Shown: piece after piece, positions 6,228 to 12,403 of the stretch
Position numbering within the stretch: the first letter of the stretch is position 1
Layout of the letters: every line of letters begins with the position of its first letter
DNA from: VRUB01 sp046758085
GTDB taxonomy: Bacteria; Pseudomonadota; Gammaproteobacteria; Acidiferrobacterales; SPGG2
Assembly: GCA_046758085.1 (NCBI GenBank)
Contig: JBHHZP010000101.1
Span: forward strand, 1-12,403
Direction: 5' to 3'
DNA length: 12,403 bases
Made by a program: the position numbers and the translations under genes
The notes under the pieces: generated by a model
What the model was told of the DNA's origin: nothing
Seen by the model: only the letters and a program-made list of their open reading frames with translations
Databases searched by the model: none

Positions 6228-9200
6228 ATGCGCGCAGTTAAGGTAATCGGCTGGTCGATCGCTGTGCTGCTTGTCCTGATCACCGTGCTGGTGGTGGTCC
6301 TGCTGTCGCTCGATCTCTCCACGTATCGCGATCCTTTGCAATCGGGGATCAGTAAAGCCGTCGGCAGGCAAGTGAACCTGCGCGGTGAGATGTCGCTGGA
6401 ACTGTCCCTGCACCCCACGATTGCGATCGAGGACTTGCGTGTCGCCAATCCGCCATGGGCTTCGCGTCCCGATTTCGCTCGCGCTGGGCGTGTCGAGGTA
6501 CAGCTCGCGCTGTGGCCACTGCTCCATGGGAACCTGGATATCCTCAACGTCGGCGTCGACGGCCTCGACGTGTTGTTCGAAGCGCGCGCCGATGGCGCTA
6601 ACAACTGGACATTCGGTCAAGATACCGGCACGTCCCCGGCACTACCAGCAATCCAGTCACTGTCGTGTGAGCAGTGTGCGGTCGCGTATCGTGTCGATGC
6701 CGACCGTGAGGAACGGCTGGTTATTGCCGCGGCCGCCGGGGCGCTGGCACTGGACGAACCGGTGCAGTTTCTCCTCAGCGGTTCATATCGTGACATCCCG
6801 TTCACGGTATCTTTGCTTGGTGGTACCCTGACCGACCTGGTCGTGTCCAGCCAGCCGTGGCCGCTGGAGGTGAGGCTGCGCACGGCGGGCGCAACCCTCG
6901 AGGTGAAGGGAGACGTCGATCAGGCAGACGCAAACTTGCACTTTGCGGTTAGCGGCGAGCAGTTCGGCGAGCTCGTGCGATTGACGGGCGGACCGTTGCC
7001 CGCCCTCGGTCCTTACGGCCTCTCCGGCCGCCTGGTCAAAAAGGACGAAAACTACAACGTCACGAATCTTGCGGGGCACCTGGGCGACAAAGAAAGCGCG
7101 AACCTTTTCGCTATCGATACAGGATCGGTTGCGCTCGCCGCCGATGAGCCGATTCACTTGAGCATGGAAGGCAAGGTCGGTGAGCTGCCCTTCGGTGTCA
7201 CGGCGACCGGTGGAACGCCCGGTAGCCTCATTGCGCCAGTGAAGCCGTGGGCGATCGAGCTCAGTGCTACCAGTGCGGGCGCGAGGCTCGAGATCAAAGG
7301 CACGATCGCCGAGCCCCTCAAGGCCCGGGGTCCTGATCTTCGCGTGAGCATCCGTGGCAAGCAGCTTGCCGAGCTGGCGTCATTGGTGCGCATACCGTTG
7401 CCGAGACTTGGACCTTACCGGTTCTCCGGTCGCGTGCGCGAGCGCGACTCCGGCTACGCCATTACGGGTGTTGCCGGTTACCTAGGCCGCGCTGATAGGC
7501 CGGCCCACGTCGTCATTCGCACGGGCCGGATCCTGTTGCCCGATAGCAAAGCGCTACGCCTCAATCTGGAAGGTACTTATGAGAAGACGCCCTTGCGAAT
7601 ATCTTTCATCGGCGGGCCGCTGATGGAACTGACCGCGCCCACGAAACCGTGGCCGGTCAAGCTCGACGCGAGCGGTGCCGGCGCCACGCTCGCCATGCGC
7701 GGTAACGTCGCTCGCCCGAGCGCGGGTGCGGGCTTCGACCTGCGGGTCGACCTGAAGGGCCGCCGCCTGTCCCGATTGGCACGATTGCTCACCTTGACGC
7801 TTCCCGAAGTGGATTCCTATACCGCATCCGGTCGTATCCGTGACCGCAACGGCAGCTACGTGGTTACCAAGTTGAAGGCGCAAGCCGACGACACGGACGT
7901 AAGCGGTTCTCTCATCCTGCAGACACGCGGGACTCGGCCCAAACTCAGCGCGAAGCTCGCCTCCAGGATGTTCAAGGTCGATAAACTGATCGTGGCCGGT
8001 ACGACCGCAACGGGAAAACCTGAAAAATTCTCGCTTGATGACAGGCTGCCGATAGATTGGCTGCGTACCATGGACGCCGATCTCGAAGTCGAGATCGGTC
8101 GCATCGTGGGCGCGCCGACGGCTATCCGCAATTTAGCGATGTCGGCGAAACTCGAACGTGGTAAAGCAGCGCTTACATTGATGCATGTATCACTGTTGGG
8201 GACTGCCGCCGCGGGCGCGGTGACGCTGGATGCAAGCGGCGACACACCCAGCGTGGTGCTTGACCTTTCAACAAAGAGTGTGGATCTGGACAAGGCAGTG
8301 AGTGCCTTCGCGCGTAGCGAGCGGCTCCGGGGTACGACGGGCAATATGGAGCTACATCTCGCCAGCAGCGGCCACACGCTGCGAACGCTGATCGAGCAGG
8401 CACGTCTGACACTCGACGCGCAGGCCATGAAGCTGAGCTATCGCAGCCAGCCCGATGGCACCGTCATTCCGGTCAAAATTTCCACCGCGCGGGCGACGGC
8501 GACCGCCGGGCAGGCGGTGAGGGTTGTGGTTGACGGCGCTGTGCACGGTGTGCCGATCAAGCTCGATCTTACAACGGGTAAACTGGTTAAATTCGCGGTC
8601 AGTTCAAAGGCATGGCCGATCCGGGTCGAGCTAAATGCGGCCGATGCGGTGTTCAAGGCCAACGGCGTGGTAGCTCAACCCCTCGAGGGCCAGGGGTTTG
8701 ATGTGGGGTTCGATCTCCAAGGTAAAGAGCTGAGCGCACTGAACCAGCTACTGGGCATGGAACTGCCGACAATGGGGTCCTATGAGTTAAGCGGTCGCTT
8801 TGCCAACAGTGCAGGCACGCATCATCTGCACCAGCTGCAGGTGGGGCTCGGCAAGCACCGGGCCGCGGGCCAGGTAAAGCTGACAACCACGAAACTGCGG
8901 CCTCACATTGCCGTCAAGCTCGAGACCGGCACGCTCGACATCGACCACTTGGTGGACCTATTAAGGGAACGCAAGCAGCAGGCTGTTGCAGAGCCGGCCG
9001 ACCGACGTGTCATCCCGGCCCTGGCCATCTCAGGCGAGTCGCTCCCGCAGGTGGATATCGAGTTGGACGTGGATGTGACAGACGTATTGGCCCAAGCAAT
9101 CGACATCGGCGACGTAAGAATAAAAGCGAATCTTAATAATGGCCGTATAGTGGTATCGTCTTTTAAAGCGAAACTGTTTGGCGGTTACATCTCCGGCAAC

Positions 9201-10013
9201 CTCGAGATTGACCCAACACGCGAAAAACCGGAGGCCAGCATCAAGCTGACGGTGCGCCACCTCGATTACGGCGCGTGGCTCCAGGGGTGGCAGATCTCGG
9301 ACGCGGTTACGGGCAAGGTAGACCTTAATATCGACCTCAGCGGCCACGGCAAGACGTTGCGCGCACTGTTGGGTGACGCTGACGGCGCCGTGGTGCTCGT
9401 TAGCGGGCCGACACACATCGCCGGCAGCGGTTTGGGGATTTGGGGCGCCGGCCTCACATCCGGCCTGATGTCTATCACGACCACGGGACTGGGCATTAAG
9501 AAATCCACCGAGTTCAACTGCATGGTGTGGCCGTTCAACGTAACGCACGGGTTGGCGCGCAGCGACGCCATTGTGATGGATACGCGTAAGATCACGATCG
9601 AGGGGAGCGGCACCGTCAACCTTGTCACCGAGGAGATGGACATCGTGTTGAAACCGGCGCGCAAGAAAGCAAGTATATTCAGCTTCAAGAACCCGGTACG
9701 CATCAGCGGGCCGCTGACAAATCCCCAACGAACCACGCTGCGTAAGGGCGAGACCGCGGCAAAGGCCGGGCTCGTTTTCCTTACCGGCGGCGTTTTTCTG
9801 ATATTTACCGCGAGCACCGGCACCGGCGAGATCAATCCGTGCGTGGCCGCGCTCAGTGCTGCCGATACCGGAGACGTGAGCCCCGAAAAACAAAAGAACA
9901 AGCAGAAGAAGCAGCCGGAGCTGGGGTTGGTAGGGGAGCTGCTGGGGGCAATCCGGAAGCCGGTCGACGAGGGTCTGGACGCGTCAGAAGCGGAGAGCAA
10001 TCACGGGCAATAA
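6228..10013 (+). CDS. AsmA-family envelope protein with internal repeats
   Basis: A 1261-residue protein of the AsmA/YhjG/TamB group, bridge-like envelope proteins tied to phospholipid transport and outer-membrane homeostasis. One N-terminal membrane helix spans about 7-29 and anchors it in the inner membrane, with the rest periplasmic. An AsmA N-terminal region (STYRDPLQSGISKAVGRQV near 31-49, then VANPPWAS) comes next. Four copies of a roughly 130-residue beta-rich unit then follow, marked by PWPLEV/PWAIEL/PWPVKL/AWPIRV at 210, 340, 474 and 795 and by xxxYxxSGR ending at 268, 402, 536 and 857. The AsmA C-terminal region covers about 930-1170 (GGYISGNLEI near 985). It ends with a hydrophobic stretch (1180-1200), NPC at 1203-1205 and a Lys-rich tail. 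ATG 6228 has AAGGA six bases upstream; the stop is TAA 10011-10013. It is divergent from the catabolic cluster and co-directional with hdeD. Paralogue identity within the family is not certain. Confidence 0.92.
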   Translation: MRAVKVIGWSIAVLLVLITVLVVVLLSLDLSTYRDPLQSGISKAVGRQVNLRGEMSLELSLHPTIAIEDLRVANPPWASRPDFARAGRVEVQLALWPLLHGNLDILNVGVDGLDVLFEARADGANNWTFGQDTGTSPALPAIQSLSCEQCAVAYRVDADREERLVIAAAAGALALDEPVQFLLSGSYRDIPFTVSLLGGTLTDLVVSSQPWPLEVRLRTAGATLEVKGDVDQADANLHFAVSGEQFGELVRLTGGPLPALGPYGLSGRLVKKDENYNVTNLAGHLGDKESANLFAIDTGSVALAADEPIHLSMEGKVGELPFGVTATGGTPGSLIAPVKPWAIELSATSAGARLEIKGTIAEPLKARGPDLRVSIRGKQLAELASLVRIPLPRLGPYRFSGRVRERDSGYAITGVAGYLGRADRPAHVVIRTGRILLPDSKALRLNLEGTYEKTPLRISFIGGPLMELTAPTKPWPVKLDASGAGATLAMRGNVARPSAGAGFDLRVDLKGRRLSRLARLLTLTLPEVDSYTASGRIRDRNGSYVVTKLKAQADDTDVSGSLILQTRGTRPKLSAKLASRMFKVDKLIVAGTTATGKPEKFSLDDRLPIDWLRTMDADLEVEIGRIVGAPTAIRNLAMSAKLERGKAALTLMHVSLLGTAAAGAVTLDASGDTPSVVLDLSTKSVDLDKAVSAFARSERLRGTTGNMELHLASSGHTLRTLIEQARLTLDAQAMKLSYRSQPDGTVIPVKISTARATATAGQAVRVVVDGAVHGVPIKLDLTTGKLVKFAVSSKAWPIRVELNAADAVFKANGVVAQPLEGQGFDVGFDLQGKELSALNQLLGMELPTMGSYELSGRFANSAGTHHLHQLQVGLGKHRAAGQVKLTTTKLRPHIAVKLETGTLDIDHLVDLLRERKQQAVAEPADRRVIPALAISGESLPQVDIELDVDVTDVLAQAIDIGDVRIKANLNNGRIVVSSFKAKLFGGYISGNLEIDPTREKPEASIKLTVRHLDYGAWLQGWQISDAVTGKVDLNIDLSGHGKTLRALLGDADGAVVLVSGPTHIAGSGLGIWGAGLTSGLMSITTTGLGIKKSTEFNCMVWPFNVTHGLARSDAIVMDTRKITIEGSGTVNLVTEEMDIVLKPARKKASIFSFKNPVRISGPLTNPQRTTLRKGETAAKAGLVFLTGGVFLIFTASTGTGEINPCVAALSAADTGDVSPEKQKNKQKKQPELGLVGELLGAIRKPVDEGLDASEAESNHGQ

Positions 10014-10085
10014 TCGCACTTTAATATCATAGTGTTGAATAGCTAGCAATACCCGCTTCTTCTGACCAGGCAGGTTATGAGTTAA

Positions 10086-10110
10086 TATCCCGTCGGCGGT
10101 TCGCGGGATA
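10086..10110 (+). other. Hairpin in the AsmA-hdeD gap
   Basis: A 7-bp perfect stem, TATCCCG (10086-10092) with CGGGATA (10104-10110), and an 11-nt loop, within the 169-bp gap. A T-rich run (TTATTTTT, about 10121-10128) follows only after ten bases, so it is at best a weak intrinsic terminator for the AsmA gene; it may instead be an mRNA processing structure. If transcription stops here, hdeD needs its own promoter, for which I see no convincing -35/-10 pair. Confidence 0.3.
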
Positions 10111-10182
10111 CCTTGAGTAATTATTTTTCTCCGCGCCGCTGATCGAAAATTCCAACCAGGACAACAACAGGAGGACAATCAC

Positions 10183-10800
10183 ATGGCAGAAAGTGAGACA
10201 TCGGTGGCGAGTGCGAGTGTGGAAAGATTCGGTGATCTGCAAAAGAGCTGGGGTTGGCTTATGGCCCTGGGTATTCTTTTTATCGTCCTCGGCACCATCG
10301 GCCTCGGCATGACTGTTGTCCTGACCGCCGCGAGCGTGTGGCTCTTCGGGGTGCTCATGCTGGTCGGTGGCGGATTTCAATTCGTCGATGCATTCAAGTG
10401 CAAGGGCTGGAAGAGCGTGGTCTGGCATGTACTGATCGCGATCCTGTATGTGATTACGGGCATCGTTGTCATGAGTCAACCGCTTATGGCCGCGAGCATT
10501 CTGACTCTGATGCTAGCAGGCGCCATCACCGCGGTCGGCATCATGCGCGTGATCATGGCGTTTCAGCACCGCCATTCGAAGGGTTGGGTGTGGCCGCTTG
10601 TGGGCGGCATCGTATCGATCATCCTCGGCGTGATGATCTTCTCCCAATGGCCGGTGTCGGGTCTGTGGGTGATCGGCCTTTTTGTCGCCATCGAGATGAT
10701 CGTGAACGGCTGGTCCTACATCTTCATCGCGCTGGCGGCAAAGAACGCCTGTAAGGCCGAGTCGGCGACGACCGCAGGCATAGGGGCGGCGAGCGCCTGA
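10183..10800 (+). CDS. hdeD: HdeD-like membrane protein (DUF308)
   Basis: A 205-residue integral inner-membrane protein of the HdeD/DUF308 family. E. coli HdeD is linked to acid resistance at high cell density; the molecular activity is unknown. Six hydrophobic segments are visible, at about 23-43, 47-66, 79-97, 101-127, 136-153 and 157-185. These are three helix pairs, each with a glycine-rich segment (LGTIGLGMT, VGGGFQFVDAF, VGGIVSIILGV). Both tails are short and soluble. ATG 10183 has a strong AGGAGG SD about eight bases upstream, and the stop is TGA 10798-10800. It sits 169 bp after the AsmA gene on the same strand and converges on the VapC remnant. The family assignment is firm, but an acid-resistance role in this organism is only inferred from the name. 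Confidence 0.87.
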   Translation: MAESETSVASASVERFGDLQKSWGWLMALGILFIVLGTIGLGMTVVLTAASVWLFGVLMLVGGGFQFVDAFKCKGWKSVVWHVLIAILYVITGIVVMSQPLMAASILTLMLAGAITAVGIMRVIMAFQHRHSKGWVWPLVGGIVSIILGVMIFSQWPVSGLWVIGLFVAIEMIVNGWSYIFIALAAKNACKAESATTAGIGAASA

Positions 10801-10825
10801 GAGGCGCTACCCGTTGCGACCGGCC

Positions 10826-11137
10826 CTAAGATGTGATGGGATTGCGGATTTCGAGGACGTCGAATTTTTTAAAGTCCCCGTCATTTGTGTAGAGCACGGG
10901 TACATCGTGCTCCAGCAACAGTGCCGCCAGGTGAGCATCGGGAACCAGGTTGCCGCGGACATGTAGCGCGCCGGAAACTTGCCGGTAGCAGCTCCAGAAA
11001 CCGTCCCCTTCCGAGAGCACGCGAACTTGCGGTAGATCGAGCAACGACTCGGCATTACCCACCGCTTTTTCGGCCGAGAGCGGTTGCCTGAAAATCCTGG
11101 GATGCGTCGAGATCCGCAAGTACGCCACAGATGCCAA
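10826..11137 (-). pseudogene. VapC-family PIN-domain toxin remnant, N-terminus missing
   Basis: The 103 codons match the C-terminal two thirds of VapC PIN ribonucleases: LRISTHPRIFRQPLS near residues 7-21, NLVPDAHLAAL near 63-73 (acidic Asp67), and TNDGDF at 84-89. Intact family members run about 130-150 residues and begin with a DxNxLLYA strand carrying the first catalytic Asp and then a conserved Glu; both are absent. The only start is TTG 11137. The frame stays open upstream, with no ATG or GTG, until TAG immediately after the barrel gene's TGA. About 45 codons would be needed, which would run into that gene. No VapB antitoxin adjoins. It is most likely a dead toxin left by a deletion or rearrangement, though expression of an inactive fragment cannot be excluded. 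Confidence 0.75.
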
Positions 11138-11196
11138 CTGACATAACTGGCGGGCCGGTGTGCGGCGGCATCTCCGGGGATCAGGCGGCCGAATGG

Positions 11197-11211
11197 GCCA
11201 CCTGCGGTGGC
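11197..11211 (-). terminator. Short GC hairpin downstream of the barrel gene
   Basis: On the minus strand, GCCACC-GCA-GGTGGC forms a perfect 6-bp stem with a 3-nt loop, starting about ten bases after the stop TGA of the outer-membrane gene. No T-run follows, so it may be a weak or Rho-assisted terminator or a 3'-end stabiliser, or chance. It lies in the 84-bp stretch between that gene and the VapC remnant. Confidence 0.3.
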
Positions 11212-11221
11212 TTCGTGCCTA

Positions 11222-12085
11222 TCAGTTCTTGTTGCGCAACTGCGACCCCGACCTTGTTTTGCCCGTGTACGTCGTGACGTAGAGCAGGAACCCGTTGTAG
11301 GTGTTATCGATCTCGCCCAAAATGTCGTCGTTTGAAGCCTCGACGTTTAAATCGAAGCGATTGAGCCCAAAGCCGAAGCCGACATTCTTGAAGGTGTGAT
11401 GCTCGAGCACCAGCCGCATGTCGCTCATCGAGCCTGTGAAGTCTTTGTACTCCAGCGCAAAGACATCCAGGCGGGCCATGAATGACCACCGCGGACTGAT
11501 ATTGTAACCGACTAACGCGCTCGCCACTGGTAGCGGAATCAATTGCGTGCCTTCCGTGACCGGCGGCTTTCCTACGGGCTGAATCGTGAGGTCGATGTCG
11601 GTCGAATGCAGGCCGCCGCCGAGGCCAAACTCGGCCTTTTCCGTATTAAAGAACGAGAACAGGTAATTGATCTTGAAGATTTTCTGATCGAACGTGGTGT
11701 CCACTAGCGCGCCTTCGTTGACCGGGCCGTTAATGATTCCGCCGGGGATATCGACACGAATAAAATTGATTCCATCGCGCTCGATCTGGAAGTAGCTGAA
11801 GTCCAGCCGATGGCGGCGGTTGAAGCGGTAAAACCCGTCAACCCTGGGCGTGACATCCCGTTCCTCAACGCCCAGGTCTTTATCGAAGCTGATGATGACG
11901 CCGGCCGGAGTCGTCGTACTGCGCAGAACAGTCTTTGTATCGACGTCATCGAGAAAAAACGCACCGACATTGACCTGCAAGCGGTCGGGCAGATCCCATT
12001 TGGACGAGACCCGCTGGGCCCACGCGGGCAGTGACAGCATGACGGCGAACAGGGCGAGAAAACAGGCGGCCAGGAGGCTTTTCAC
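11222..12085 (-). CDS. Predicted outer-membrane beta-barrel protein
   Basis: A 287-residue precursor. The Sec signal peptide MKSLLAACFLALFAVMLSLP continues to AWA at 21-23, giving probable cleavage AWA|Q. The mature part has alternating amphipathic strands typical of a small barrel: RLQVNVGAFFL (35-45), RVDGFYRFNRRHRLDFSYFQ (81-100), FKINYLFSFF (137-146), AEFGLGGGLHSTDIDL (151-166), LDVFALEYKDFTGSMSDMRL (206-225) and VGFGFGLNRFDLNV (235-248). This pattern recurs in uncharacterised proteobacterial barrel proteins; no substrate is known to me. The start is GTG 12085, supported by AGGGG about eight bases upstream and by the signal peptide; an overlapping ATG at 12087 reads straight into a stop. 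Barrels normally end in an aromatic residue, but here 14 polar or basic residues follow Tyr273. It is followed by the VapC remnant in the same frame. Confidence 0.8.
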   Translation of the reverse strand: MKSLLAACFLALFAVMLSLPAWAQRVSSKWDLPDRLQVNVGAFFLDDVDTKTVLRSTTTPAGVIISFDKDLGVEERDVTPRVDGFYRFNRRHRLDFSYFQIERDGINFIRVDIPGGIINGPVNEGALVDTTFDQKIFKINYLFSFFNTEKAEFGLGGGLHSTDIDLTIQPVGKPPVTEGTQLIPLPVASALVGYNISPRWSFMARLDVFALEYKDFTGSMSDMRLVLEHHTFKNVGFGFGLNRFDLNVEASNDDILGEIDNTYNGFLLYVTTYTGKTRSGSQLRNKN

Positions 12086-12087
12086 AT

Positions 12088-12403
12088 TGCATCCCCTGTC
12101 GTTCTTCGCTAACAGGCGCAGATTTACGCCAGGACTATGACGCTCATCCTTAGCACCACGCCGTTACACCGGTAAGCACGATGCGTGGATCATAGTGTTT
12201 TAGCACCTCCGTATGGAAAACCGGGAGTAACTGCTTGTGGGTGATCGATTGTTTTCTCGCCGCCGAGCCACCGACCGTCGACGGTGGCTCGCACATCTTC
12301 ATCGCCTGCCCGCGAGGCATGGTTGTCGGCCGAATCACCGGCTCGGGGCTCGAGCATGTAAGATCACCGGCGCCAAGCGGTCGTGTCGTCGGACAGCACC
12401 GGT
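12088..12403. other. 316-bp stretch without a supported gene
   Basis: This region lies upstream of the barrel gene and should hold its promoter, but I see no convincing -35/-10 pair; minus-strand TATGAT (plus ATCATA 12189-12194) is the best -10-like word. A minus-strand frame is open from the window edge to TAA 12150 (GTG 12338 available) and a plus-strand frame is open from about 12196 to the edge. Neither shows a recognisable domain, an SD or a clear coding bias, and they overlap. A hairpin occupies 12265-12290. The octamer TTAGCACC occurs twice (12150-12157 and 12200-12207), which may be chance. Confidence 0.45.
12265..12290. other. Perfect 9-bp hairpin, GAGCCACCG/CGGTGGCTC
   Basis: The inverted repeat GAGCCACCG (12265-12273) and CGGTGGCTC (12282-12290) flanks an 8-nt loop. 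It is GC-rich and stable on either strand, with no T-run on either side. It could be a terminator-like element of a gene beyond the window edge, or part of a dispersed intergenic repeat. It is not explained by any gene I can call. Confidence 0.45.

Noticed and set aside
9030..9893. Long minus-strand open frame (287 codons) opposite the AsmA gene
   Set aside because: It is the antisense shadow of a high-GC gene: no motifs, atypical composition, no SD, and the plus frame is clearly coding. Other long antisense frames across 1400-2500, 5000-5700 and 7850-8430 were rejected for the same reason.
10026..12199. Shared 11-mer ATCATAGTGTT at 10026-10036 and 12189-12199 (ATCATAGT also at 6110-6117)
   Set aside because: In 12.4 kb, more than ten repeated 11-mer pairs are expected by chance, and the flanks do not match.
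12150..12403. Minus-strand open frame reaching the window edge (GTG 12338 gives 62 residues)
   Set aside because: No recognisable domain and no SD, it contains the 12265-12290 hairpin, and it overlaps an equally long plus-strand open frame. Not supportable as a gene.

Overview
The window (about 60% GC, judged by eye) looks like a chromosomal segment of a proteobacterium, most likely gamma- or beta-proteobacterial. The pointers are an AsmA-family envelope protein, an HdeD-type membrane protein, a YgfF-like short-chain dehydrogenase, a Gram-negative outer-membrane barrel with a signal peptide, and a TPR-type glycosyltransferase. I see no rRNA, tRNA, CRISPR array, insertion sequence or phage gene.

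Layout. (1) 1-705, plus strand: the 3' part of a glycosyltransferase gene that is cut by the window edge. (2) 779-6019, minus strand: a compact five-gene cluster, in transcription order class-III aminotransferase, SDR oxidoreductase, cupin protein, a 40-residue acidic small protein, and an 814-residue FAD/GcvT oxidoreductase of the dimethylglycine/sarcosine dehydrogenase type. (3) 6020-6227: a divergent control region with a 25-bp interrupted palindrome just upstream of the aminotransferase. (4) 6228-10800, plus strand: a 1261-residue AsmA-family protein built from visible repeats, then an HdeD-like six-helix membrane protein. (5) 10826-12085, minus strand: a VapC PIN-domain remnant lacking its N-terminus, and a beta-barrel outer-membrane protein. 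(6) 12088-12403: no gene I can support.

How the genes may work together. The minus-strand cluster reads as a catabolic unit for an N-methylated amino compound. The FAD/GcvT enzyme would oxidatively remove the N-methyl group and pass the one-carbon unit to tetrahydrofolate. The PLP enzyme would move or remove the freed amino group, and the SDR would interconvert the resulting carbonyl and alcohol. The cupin has no firm role. The substrate cannot be read from sequence. The AsmA and HdeD genes look like an envelope pair unrelated to that pathway.

The most novel items are the 40-residue small gene, whose last codons carry the ribosome-binding site of the oxidoreductase, the palindrome upstream of the cluster, and the internal repeat architecture of the AsmA protein. 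I found no clear sign of a defence system or other dramatic new machine.
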